Shown one piece after another: positions 22,902-33,345 of a DNA stretch of 64,000 nucleotides (the first letter of the stretch is position 1; each line of letters opens with the position of its first letter). The position numbers and the translations under genes were made by a program. The notes beneath the pieces were generated by a model that worked only from the letters and a program-made list of their open reading frames with translations, was not told the origin of the DNA and did no database searches. This stretch comes from Scolanthus callimorphus (Eukaryota; Cnidaria; Anthozoa; Actiniaria; Edwardsiidae). The stretch covers positions 186,001-250,000 of the forward strand of contig CM066915.1 of the NCBI GenBank assembly GCA_033964015.1, written 5' to 3'.

Positions 22902-25270
22902 CTGCAAAATAATAGCGAAAAACTAAGCTCATGCTGCTCGAACTTATATCCCAACATACATATGACATTCAAGATAACTACTTAGTAATAATTCGTCAAC
23001 TGGCTTTTCTTGTTTTATAAGGAAGTGCATAGCTCGCATGAAATATAATATAATACTTGACGCGGCCACTTTAAAAATATTTGAAATCCAAATTTCAAAG
23101 TTTAGTCGTTACCAAATCATTCGTCTGTGTAATATATATCCATACTCTATTTTACATGAATACAGAAAGAAACGGTCAATTCTTGAAATCTTTACAAACT
23201 CTTTCTATGACATGTCTTATATGAAAAGCAACGACTTATATTCAGTATATATACATTTTGTAACTGTCTTCCTATTTTGCAAATTAAATTGTCGATGATT
23301 TACTGAAGCAAAGACACTCGCACGACGATGAGATGGCGATATTTTAAGATGGAATACACTAGCAGTTCGAGTAAGCAGTGGACGAAAATGAAGTACCAAG
23401 ATGAGTTGCATTGAGGTTGCATTGCATTGCAAACGTCTGTGAAACGAAACCATTTCTAATAACATCAAATTAACACTAAAAACGAATTTGTTCTTACAAA
23501 ACACTAGGAAATTGTAGCGGACTGATCGAAATTGACACATGTTTTCTATTGCAGTATTTGTTTCAATTTGGAAGTTTATTTTTACAGTCTCCAATGGAAG
23601 AGTTTGGTGTTACGAGTAACATCTGTAGCTTTTACAATATGCAAACAGATTGATTATATCCTGGCTACATCGATGGTACAAGATTTCTGTCCACCAACCT
23701 GAAATTGCGCGATTTCTAAATACATTTCCCGTTTATACCTTTGTTTGCGCCTGTTCAACCAGCATTAGTTTTTTAATCTGGTTTTATTTCCACTGCCATC
23801 CGACTTGCTGCACCTCGAACCCTAATCCCATGTATCATCACCTTCAACCAAGAGGACTCTTGCTGAAGCCGCATGTAGATCGCTTTGCCTGACTTCTGAA
23901 GTCAATATTTACTTCCTCATGACAGCTCAGTCTCAAGCAACTCAGAAGTGATTTAAATACTGAATATTTTATTTCGCTGGTCACGGACACTGTGATCAGG
24001 CACGGATCCGGTTTTAACCAGTTTATGGGAAATCAGAGAAAATAAAATGACAAAGTTCTACAAGTGGCAAAGCAAAGGCTCTGCAAGAAAACCAACCGGT
24101 TCATTTAACTTCCCTCTCGCATTTTTCTTTTCCAATTTCCTTTATACACTACCCCTAGATACTGCATAATAATATTGTAACTTTTTTTAACATTTCATTA
24201 TGAGTCAATAAAAATTATGATTATGATACCTCTTTCTTGGGGAGGGGGGTGGGTGGGGATTCTTCCCCAAAGAAAATTTGAAATTTCAGATGCACACAGA
24301 TTGGCTTGAAATATATCAAAAATTAGGGCAAGTTACTTCTAAAGTTTTGCACCCCCTCAATCTTCGGAAAATTTCTGTATCCCCAATTTTACTTATAAGA
24401 TTTTTTGAGATCTCTTCTGAATTTCACCTGCCCCGGCCACTCCGTCATACTTTATGAACGCAGCCTTGGAAGGTCAAGCAAATAAACACCAAAATGGTGT
24501 CGGTATGATATAGAGGAGCAGAATTGCTTTTTCAAGGATTGCTAATTTTTTGAAGCGGAGATTAGGAAGGCCGTTGCCATGGCAATGCGCCCCCCTCTTT
24601 TTTTTGGAAGAGTGGATGATTGTTTAAAGAACTCCCTATTTTTTTCTCTGAAGCAGTGGACTTCCTTTTTCGGAAGGAGGGGAATCCTCCCTTTTTTGGA
24701 AGGAGGAAATTCTCCCTTTTGTTGGAAGGAGGAGTCTTATTGTTGCCCCTTCTATTCGTTAATAAGAAGAATATACTGTTGTTAATCCTTCTTCCACTTT
24801 GGCATACTCTTTTAGTATTCTTTCCCCGCGTACATTAAGGGCGCATTTGTAATCTTTACAAGTTAAGGGAACAAGACTATTTGTCTTTCCACGCACCCTT
24901 GTGTTCTTTAAGAAGTGACTATTGCGATACAGAGTTCGTGCTGAGACGATAAGCGTGAACAAACACAGACATATGCTAGGATTAGCTGTTTCAAAAGGCG
25001 GTGCAATTAGGCATGTCACACACAAAACTATTTTAATCTTTGTGGCTCGGTTAGACTGGTCACGCACAAACCCACTATGTAAAACTCTTTCTTAGGATTA
25101 TTTTTCTGGAGGGAGGGGGTTCTAAAATGAAAGGGAGGGGGCAGTAAGGATAAGGGGGCTAGATGTCAAAGAATCCCCCTCCTAAATGTTTACCCCTCCT
25201 CAAAGTTTTGACCAAGTTTCAACCTGAGTGTTCTTAATCCACGTGTTCTTTCATGCGGGGTTTTACTCTA
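22902..25270. other. Gene-free stretch
   Basis: No supported exon on either strand. There is low-complexity pyrimidine/purine tract sequence at 24590-24745 and G-rich runs at 24240-24260 and 25110-25160. Confidence 0.45.
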
Positions 25271-26535
25271 TTATCGTTTCTTCCATTTCTGTGCAAAGTT
25301 CCTCGTTACGAGTGGAATATCCACGCGCGACAAAATCTCTGGCGAGCCATACGAGTGAAGGTATCCCATGGTGACCATTACATCACTGCACTCATTTTCA
25401 ACAATCTTTATCATTTCTTGCGAAGTCCGCAATCGCCATTTCCGTAAAGAGATCGTTGAATTCCTTCTCGTAGAGAAAACCCCTTCTTTTCCGTCTAAAG
25501 ATGTATCCGTAAAGTGCGTTCTATTGTAAAGCCATTGGCGCATTTCTCGCGGCAACGACAGGTCAACAAAATCGAAAAGCTCTTCGGTGACTTTGACCGG
25601 TTCCAGAACAAGGTCTTCGTACCTTAGAAGTTTAAATCGTCCTTTGAGCCAGTTTGGAGGGTCCCTAACCAACCGCAAATTTTCCTGCATTTGTCTGCAT
25701 ATCCTCTGAACATATGCAAGAAATTCTACGCTTTTTATAGGGTGAAAAGTCAGTTTTCCTTTTTTTACGTACGACATCCATGCCCCTCGATACATGGACG
25801 AGATTACCGCACGAGGGTCGCGCACCAAGTAAACAATCTTTCCACTATAAGCCTCGGTTTCAAACAGAGGCTTGAGGCTTGCAATTTTCTTCCCCATAAT
25901 TCTATGTTCCAGAATTTTAACTGCGGTAATTCTATACTGTTATACTGCAAAGTTTTCGTCTTCGCCTCGGGTTTACAGAAAGGAGACGTTCTGAGAGCGT
26001 TACTAGAGAATCTAAAATGCCCAGGTCTCGAAAAATACGTGAAGTATTCTGACGCTTTTATATTACAATCTAGTAGTTCGCCCATAAACATGGTGGCTAG
26101 GTCGTTATAGCGACGCGAAGGTGGACCAATAAATGTATCAAATCGATCCACCAACTCTAGAACGCGAAACGGTTCAAAGAAGTACAAAACTTCGGGATGT
26201 TGGTTGAAAATTTCTCCAAGAAAGGTTGATCCACTTCTGCCTTGACTGATAATTATAACGTTTGTTTGTTTTCCCGCGGTTTTCTCTTGAGCCTTAGAAG
26301 TTTTGAGTGATTTTTGAGAGGCTTGGATTTGGCTTTCTTTTTGGCGGGAAAATATTTCATCCGGGACAAGCGGGTCAGATTTCCGCGCGTCTATGCCCCA
26401 TGTCTGTTGCAGATTGAAATATTCCCATTCTGCGGCGTTGCGCTGTAGTTCGTGTCGTGTCTGCCAGAACACACAGACCGCTAGGAGAAATAGCACGAAT
26501 ATCCATAGCACGACGGGAACCCTGTGGCATCCCAT
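25271..26535 (-). pseudogene. CHST1/3-like sulfotransferase, copy 1, disrupted by a 61-bp deletion
   Basis: The start is ATG 26535 (MGCHRVPVVLWIFVLFLLAV, a type II signal anchor). The 5'-PAPS loop IIISQGRSGSTFLGEIFNQH and FFEPFRVLE follow. At about 25941-25950 the sequence lacks 61 bp that are present in the duplicate copy (39575-39640 region), which shifts the frame. The second part is open in another frame to TAA 25271 and holds the 3'-phosphate motif YLVRDPRAVISSMYRGAW and RYEDLVLEP. The family (Sulfotransfer_1, Gal/GalNAc/GlcNAc 6-O-sulfotransferases) acts in the Golgi. It is otherwise intact, so the lesion is either recent or an assembly artefact. Confidence 0.8.
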
Positions 26536-27456
26536 GATATGCACTCTAAACCCTCAATTCGTTGGCTGTCAATCATAAAAAGCTGTGGAAAAATTAAAGG
26601 GAAAGCAAAAAATTATCTCATATCGCCTTGCATTCAATGGGAATTTTCATAACATCGTTTGATTGCAGGGTTTTCTGTTCCGCCAGTAAAACCATCTAAT
26701 CGGACCTTGCCCTATAGAAAAAGACCAAATCGTAAACCAAAATTATGTTGTCAAAAATGCGCTGCGTGAATCAATGACTTAAGCTGAAAAATAAAAATAC
26801 ATTTGCCTTTAACTGCAATGCCTTTTTTAATGGTGTCTGTTAACAGTATGTGCTGGCACATATTCTTGCTTTTTAAGGTTCTAAACAAACAAAAGCTCCC
26901 AACATTTTTGTGTGTGAATTTACGAATCATAGAAAATCTTTCTTACTGCACTCAGTACAGTGTCCTTTTCTGGACTGATTTTCAACTAAGAATATGTTAG
27001 GACGGTAGAGCATATCAAGATAGTTTCCTTGAAAAAGTGTCGACTTTCTTCAACTTCCTTATAAGGAAATATCTGCAAACTATATTTGTTTTTTCGCTAT
27101 TTTTATTGACCTAGAAAGCTTAAAACTGAACCAGAACTCAGATACACTTGAGAAAAGATGTTATGTACATTTTCCACTGTGTTTTTCACGGTCAAGAACC
27201 TGTAAACAAGGTAGACAAGACACCACAGGAAACCCGCTCGATCACTAAAAAGACGACACTGTTATCTTGATATTATAACTGACTAACGACGAATGGGTAT
27301 AAAAGGTATTGACTACCGACAAGGATAAAAAAATACCGATTAACGACAAATAAATGTTTAGCGGCCACCGACATTCATTACAAAATATTCAAACCAGATT
27401 ATGTTATTAAAAGAAAAGTATATTCTGAGAAATAGTGAGTGCTTTAGACTTTTCTT

Positions 27457-27663
27457 CCCCCGTCCTCACTACTCCGTTTTTAAACGAAAACGGATACTTT
27501 TTGCTCCGGATACGGCTATCGTCCACTCTACAACGCCGAAAACGATAACCGAAAACGGCGAAAACAATACGAAAACGATAAGTGTGGACGCAAATCGTTT
27601 TGAAAACGGAGCAAAAAGTATCCGTTTTCCGCGTTTGTAAACGGTGTGTAGTGTGGACGGGGT
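27457..27663. mobile_element. MITE present only in duplication arm 1
   Basis: The ends CCCCGTCCTCACTACTCCGTTTT and its mirror (AAACGG-GTGTAGTGTGGACGGGG) enclose GAAAACG-rich sequence. The corresponding position in arm 2 (about 41590) lacks it. Confidence 0.75.
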
Positions 27664-27970
27664 CTGAGTTTCATGATAGGTATAACACTATATGCATCCT
27701 TAGACGGAAAATAGAATAAGACGAGATGACGTGTGTGCGCATGCGCAAACAGACATCTTAAAAAATATCTCCTTCCCGTGTCATTTTATTGCCTTCTATT
27801 GGTTTTTGAGTAAAAACATGCTAAACGGCAGCTGTGGAAAACATTCTGCATTATGATCGTGAGATAAGCTACTGCTAGTTAAAAAGAAAACCAACAGTGT
27901 GTCCCACATGGACCTCTACCACACTCTTCAGGCCTATAAATACGTTGGTGATGCATGATTAATTAGCTGA

Positions 27971-28165
27971 TTGTTCACTAACGGTACAAGGGGCGTCCTT
28001 ATATGGTCTGGTGGCCGGGCGTACTCTCACCCATAGGTATCTAGCTACTGAGCAATTCAACACCAGGATAGCGACTGTCAGGGCCGAAATCTCTGGCGTG
28101 GGCGTAAGAACCGTACGGTCGCCATACGACGCTTCAGCTCTTTGTCTGGAAGTATGGTCCTATTT
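27971..28165. other. 195-bp invariant block, copy 1 (candidate small RNA gene)
   Basis: All 195 bases are identical to 41926-42120, whereas the flanks differ at about 5-8% of positions. A TATAAATA box starts 36 bp upstream in both copies, and T-runs follow at once (TATTTCTTTTTT here, TATTTTTTTT there). This geometry resembles U6-type Pol III genes. CTGGTG/CACCAG and TGGCG/CGCCA can pair, and ACCGTACGGT is palindromic. I do not recognise U6, 7SK, RNase P/MRP, Y or SRP RNA. One forward frame is open and shows a weak RTVR helix-turn-helix-like string, so a transposase remnant or recent gene conversion remains possible. Confidence 0.4.
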
Positions 28166-28272
28166 CTTTTTTCTTTTTCCTCAAATAAATGCTGAATTTG
28201 CATTGGTGTGGACAATTGCCATATCATTTTATCACAAATACTACAAACGGCTTTACCACCAAGTGGACCTCA

Positions 28273-28413
28273 TTCTCGAACCCAGAGCTCCCCGGCTCGT
28301 TTCCTCGCGGGGGAGGCTCTGGTGACGAGATTTAATACAAAGCTGCTGAGAGAACATTCTCGTACCCAGAGCTCTCCGGCTCGTCTGCTGGCAGGGGAGG
28401 CTCTGGGGACATC
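28273..28413. repeat. Two short inverted-repeat units (CTCGNACCCAGAGCTC family)
   Basis: Units at 28273-28327 and 28358-28413 each begin CTCG[A/T]ACCCAGAGCTC and end GGGGAGGCTCTGG-GAC. A related stretch is at about 46845-46870 in the TRMT5 intron. Confidence 0.6.
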
Positions 28414-28656
28414 CATTTGAGGGCCGTCGCTGATTGGCTGATTTTGAGCGTTCGAGCATGCGCTGAGGTCTTTCTCTCAACGGCTCAGACTTGCGGTTAG
28501 TCATGGCACTGGCAGCACTCCAGTGATAATAAATGCACACTTTTCAGTGCTAGACCTCATATTTTTTCATAGTTTAACTTTACGAGGTTAATTGTTAACT
28601 TAGTTTTTGAGTGACAAAACGAGGGGGTGGGGGGCGGGAGACACTCGCCCCATTGT

Positions 28657-28811
28657 CACTCGGCCAAAAAATCCAAGATGGCGCTCGCGACTACGAACTC
28701 CGGGTTTTCGCCGATAAAACAGCCTCCAACCCTGTCACTCGGCCAAAAAATCCAAGATGGCGCTCGCGACTACGAACTCCGGGTTTTCGCCGATAAAACA
28801 GCCTCCAACGC
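28657..28811. repeat. 79-bp tandem duplication
   Basis: Two consecutive copies start CACTCGGCCAAAAAATCCAA and end GATAAAACAGCCTCCAAC. Each contains AAGATGGCGCTCGCGA. They are nearly identical, so recent. Confidence 0.9.
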
Positions 28812-30282
28812 CTGCTAGCAGGCTAAGTCCGTATTGGCCTATCTTTCTTATACTGTTATACTTTGTGAGTCTCTTGTCGTTATGGATGCCTGAGAATCCA
28901 ACCATAAGCTGTTGTCTTCTCGTTCTCTTTACATTTAAGAGTAAAATAATTTACGTTCGTTTGAGTGGAACGAATTAGAACGTAATAACATTTTGTGCTT
29001 GCGCAAAAAGGCAGTGTGTCAATTTGTTTCTATAAACAGTAGAGAGCTTTTATTCATGTCTTTCCATAGTTGTAAAAGGGCTGTGAAGTTTCATTCATAC
29101 GCGTCCAGTAGAGCAAAATAGTGAAAAACGTCTCTAGCCATTTTAGCCCTCTGAACCGTACAACAAACAATAAACATGAGTGGACCCGAGAGTAGCTAGA
29201 CAAGTTTTACTTTGTACGAAAATTTCAACACACAGAATTTTATTCTTTTATATGAGATAGACCCACATAAAAAATCTTCAAAAATAAGTTTTTTTTAAGC
29301 GGACACTCTCTGTTATTTGCGCTTTGAATTGTGGCTTTTGACATTCAATGTAGTTGCAAGCAAGTCGACAATGTCAATGGAAAATATGCTTTAGTTTGGA
29401 CATTATTTTAACGAAAAAGGAACGCGACACAGTAAGCCTGGCCTCTGTACACGCTCTGTCAATATCGAAAATTAGGGCACCTTGCTTGTACACTTCTAAA
29501 GGAAAACGAAGAAAAAGAAGCGAAAGCTGACGTTTATGCACAGAATCAGTCAACTACGTAACCTCAAACACAAACTTTGTTTGTTTAGACAAAGACAGTG
29601 TAGCGAGACAGTTTTAAGCAGTCACTTTCGCACAAACAAACTCGAAAACAGTATCGTTTTTTGAAAACCTCTTACCTCATTTTGCTCCAAAATGAATAAG
29701 CACCAGCTAAATAAAATAAAAGATCTGAGGATGAATGGTAAAAGACAAGTCTATTGAACGCTTTGTGCTGGAATTAACCCCGTTAATTTTTAATAAGCGT
29801 GAAATTAAAAAGATCGTCAAGTTAAAAAGCAGCTCACCAGTGTGTTCGCATGACTTGAACAGGTTGTTTACGTTACTAAAATAAACATTCACCGATATAA
29901 AATTGTGGGCGGCTTTGTGAACAGAACTGTTAAAAGCAACGCCCAACTCGATTCAGGTTATGACTTGACAAAGCGTTTTTTAAAGTAGGGTTTATATTTA
30001 AAGATGTGCTTTCCATTTACGAAATAGGAATTCCTGTAGTAGGAACGTCTCGACTGTGAATCGAGATATAGACGGGGTGCTTTCCATTTCCCACAAATAC
30101 ATTCGGTAATACCGGTTAGAAATCAAATGGAAGGAGTCCTTCCGCGGAAAAAACCGGGAATGATGTCAAATGGAAAGCGTTTTCCTGATATTTTCGAAAT
30201 TACTGGTTTCTTGGACAATCTCAAAAGGATGTCCCAAATTTCCAAAAATATTTCCCCGGAATGACGCTTTTCATTTGATTTC

Positions 30283-30401
30283 TAGCCTGCGAGCCGGCTC
30301 TCCAGAGTGTTTTCCAGAGAGTTCGTTAGGATGCGCGCGGATCCCGCGCGCCAAAAAAATATATATCCGAAAAAAACCACTGGAGAGCCGGCTAGCAGGC
30401 T
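30283..30401. mobile_element. 119-bp MITE with 10-bp TSD, absent from arm 2
   Basis: The TIRs are AGCCTGCGAGCCGGCTCTCC and its mirror. The target ATTTGATTTC is duplicated at 30273-30282 and 30402-30411. Arm 2 has the uninterrupted site at about 43697-43706. The long duplication is compatible with a Mutator-like origin (inference). Confidence 0.85.
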
Positions 30402-30787
30402 ATTTGATTTCCCACCGGTTTTTGGCTTTGCTGTTTCGTTATTCCATTTGATTCAACTTCAACTCGACATTTGTTGAATCAGTTATTATGTAGAAAGGGG
30501 GTGCCAAACCAAATATGCGTCTGGCTGTTGACAAAGTTCAACAAAGTTAAATTGGTTTGGCAACCGCGTACAATTAAAAAGAAATTAAAACAAAAGTTCA
30601 ATGAAGCCGAATCAAATGTTGAAATTGGTTTTGCCCCAGCCTTGTGCGGGCTCCGAAAACCCACCACGGCCGAGCCTACAGCCTTATAAACCAATCAGAT
30701 TCTGACACCGTTTCGCCTAGTGCAGTCGCATGGCTTTCGTGTGACATTTGTCTGGCTTTCGTTCAGAGGGAAGCCAGTCGAGGAGTG

Positions 30788-33126
30788 TGTCACGAAGTGG
30801 TTTTCCGTCGGGACCGATACACCCTAGGCAAGTAGACGAGATTAGCTTGGTCAAACTTTATTAGGGTGAATCACAGTTTCTATACGCTTGCCGTAGGAGG
30901 TACTAAGAGTAGCTTTTTGGGAAAGTCACGGGAGGCAAGGTGACTCCTTGTCCAACAAAGGGAGGAGTTCCTTGACCGGCGACCTTGTCCTTAACAAATT
31001 GTAAACCCTCTCGTACCAACCGCCGCAGGCTTCACTGTTGATAGAGTCGACGAGACGCAATAACCAAACCTATATATTATTACTCATCTGCCAAACACTT
31101 ACTACGCAGTTCTTCATGCTGTGTCGGTTTCCTATTGGTTGTAGCTACAGTTTGAAATTAATAATATATAGATTTAGCCACTGGCTTAAAAAGGAAGCCA
31201 CGGGTTACATACTTTTCTGTGTTGCGGTCTTGGTTTACCTGTGTGGGGGCGCACAGACACGGACGCGCCAGCGATACCCAAATGGAAATACCGCTGAACC
31301 ATGAAAAATGAAGTCGATCGTTATACCCGAGTTCTACTTTGAGCTATTGTATTCTTCCTGCGATACCTATGGTGCTCCGCTATTACAAACAGTAACATTA
31401 ACATTACATAACAGTTTGTAAATAATATCAAATTATTATGTTTCATAACAGAGAGGCTATTTTGCCGAGGTTACTGCGATTTTCATAATTCTGCAAACTC
31501 TTTACCGATCAACAAACCGCGGTTTGGCTTCCGTCAATCAAACAGGCGAACACTCTGAGTGATTTCACGGAGACAGATGATAGAACTTGTGAAGATATAG
31601 GGTCTAGCTCTAGGCTTTAAAATTCAAATTTTCACTACCAAACTAAGAAAACATGCGTAGACTTGACATAAAAGGTTTGATTGACGGAAGCCAAAACGCA
31701 GTTTGGCATTCGGAATGTCAAGTGGGGGTTCCCAGAATTATGAAAATCGCAGTGTAAGTGCCGTCAAGTTTTTTACTCTGGTTTTACTACCGTTTTCAGG
31801 CTCGGTAAAAATTTCCATGTTCTTTTTTACTGAAAGAATCAGCACCAAATTTAAAATGAAATTTAGCCGATAACCGATAAAGTCACAGAAAAATGGCAAT
31901 CTAGCTCACTCTGCCTCGGTAACAATTTTTTTCTGGCTACGGGCCTGGTTTTAAAATGTACAATCAGTGGTTCCTTTTCCGTTTGGTTATAAAACGGATC
32001 AGGCAATTCTGCTGAATTAGATTCGATGGGTAAACTAGGATTGACGTCTGGAAACACACTTACACATTTATAGCGCTATTTATTTTGCTTAGAATCGTCG
32101 ATTTTTCCCAGAATATTAAGTTTAACCTGCTAGGCTGGCTAGCGTGTAGGGCTGGTCGGATTTCAGGATCCCTAGCCAGCTTTGTGGAGGGTATTCGGAA
32201 ATGTTTGTTTCCGGGGTTTACGGGATTGGAGGCATCTCTCTTGAGGGTTATTACAAAATGTTTGTTTTCAGGATTCCTGTGCGCCACAGGAATGAGATTA
32301 CGTACTATGCGAATAATAGGCTCTTTGCATGGACCTCTAGCTTCCAAAGGGTAAACCGAGCATGACTGGGACGCAGGGCTTGAAATTGCGCCCGAAATAG
32401 GCGTAAATACTCCTTTTTTTTTCTATTTTACACCTTATTTTTTAGACTTAGGCGAAAATAACAACTGTGTTTTGAGTTTTATATTGTTTTTCTGGTGGAT
32501 TTACGTCTAGATTTTTGATGAATTACACCTATAATGTTGTACCAATATTACAAAGCGTATTACGACTATGATTGTTTCCTAATTTCAAGCCCTGACACGG
32601 GAACATTTTGAACGTCCATATAAACAGCTTTAGTAATATACTATATTGGAAAACAAGTTAATAAAACTCCTTATTATATAGACACGAGTGTTTTACTGGG
32701 AAATACGCCACTCGTAGATCTCATACGAAGCTACATCCGGGTCCTCAGTGACATATTTTCCATATCCTCACTAGTGAGGATATCGGTCAAAACAAAAATG
32801 CTTGGAAATCAATTTGGAATATTTTTTTTCTGGTTTGTCTATATAATAAAAAGAAAATTACACGGTGGCTTGAAGATATGAGTTTTATTTTCTCGTGTCA
32901 AAAACAATATTTTACTCATTCGCTGCGCTCATTCGTAAAATATTGTTCTTGCCACTCGAAAATAAAACTCATATCTTCGCGCCACCGTGTAATATCCTCT
33001 ATATATGACGAAGGTATTAGCTATGGCTACTTAGACATTTAAAATAGAGGTTTTATAATTGCATTCCCACTAGCAGATTAGTTCGGAGCACGCTGTTAAA
33101 AATATTTCACAAAATAGAAACCTTTT
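30788..33126. other. Gene-free stretch of repeats before the second secreted-family gene
   Basis: Visible elements: 31158-31378 (edges of the family seen at 21.3-22.7 kb), 31474-31753 (TIR CTGCGATTTTCATAATTCTG), 32374-32594 (TIR CAGGGCTTGAAATT) and 32676-33007 (hairpin arms TTACACGGTGGC...GATATGAGTTTTATTTTC; its TTCCATATCCTCACTAGTGA motif recurs inverted at 12598-12628). No supported exon. Confidence 0.55.
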
Positions 33127-33345
33127 TGACAGGTGCAAAGAAGAGGTCGATTTCGTTTCATTGGTTCAATCCTCTTAAAAATCTATTGTCAAAAAGGCAG
33201 CTGTAATGATAATCGGACTATGGGTGTTGATTTAAATTTTATCTAAAACGACAATCAGAGACTATATTATCGCCTCCCCCAATGAGTAATTACTTCATTT
33301 TGTGTGTTAACTGTAAAACCATAAAAAGACGTTCTTAGGTTCACG
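33127..33345 (+). promoter_or_regulatory. Conserved promoter/5' leader of secreted-family gene (copy C)
   Basis: It aligns with 1499-1723 upstream of the Ser/Tyr repeat gene, sharing CATTGGTTCAATCCTCTTA and AATTACTTCATTTTGTGT and the same context around the ATG. Confidence 0.55.

Larger units (their letters stand above)
25262..30787. repeat. Segmental duplication, arm 1
   Basis: It aligns in direct orientation with 38862-44118 and includes the sulfotransferase, its upstream region, the 195-bp invariant block and the 3' part ending CCGTTTCGCCTAGTGCAGTC...GAAGCCAGTCGA. The arms differ by scattered substitutions and by element insertions on one side only. Confidence 0.85.

Noticed and set aside
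28011..28170. Transposase helix-turn-helix fragment in the 195-bp block
   Set aside because: Only a short RTVR-like string fits. The match is too weak to call, though it is mentioned as an alternative.
28611..28818. Frames with repeated peptide in the 79-bp tandem duplication
   Set aside because: Only two units, no start context, no splice signals, and no extension beyond the duplication.
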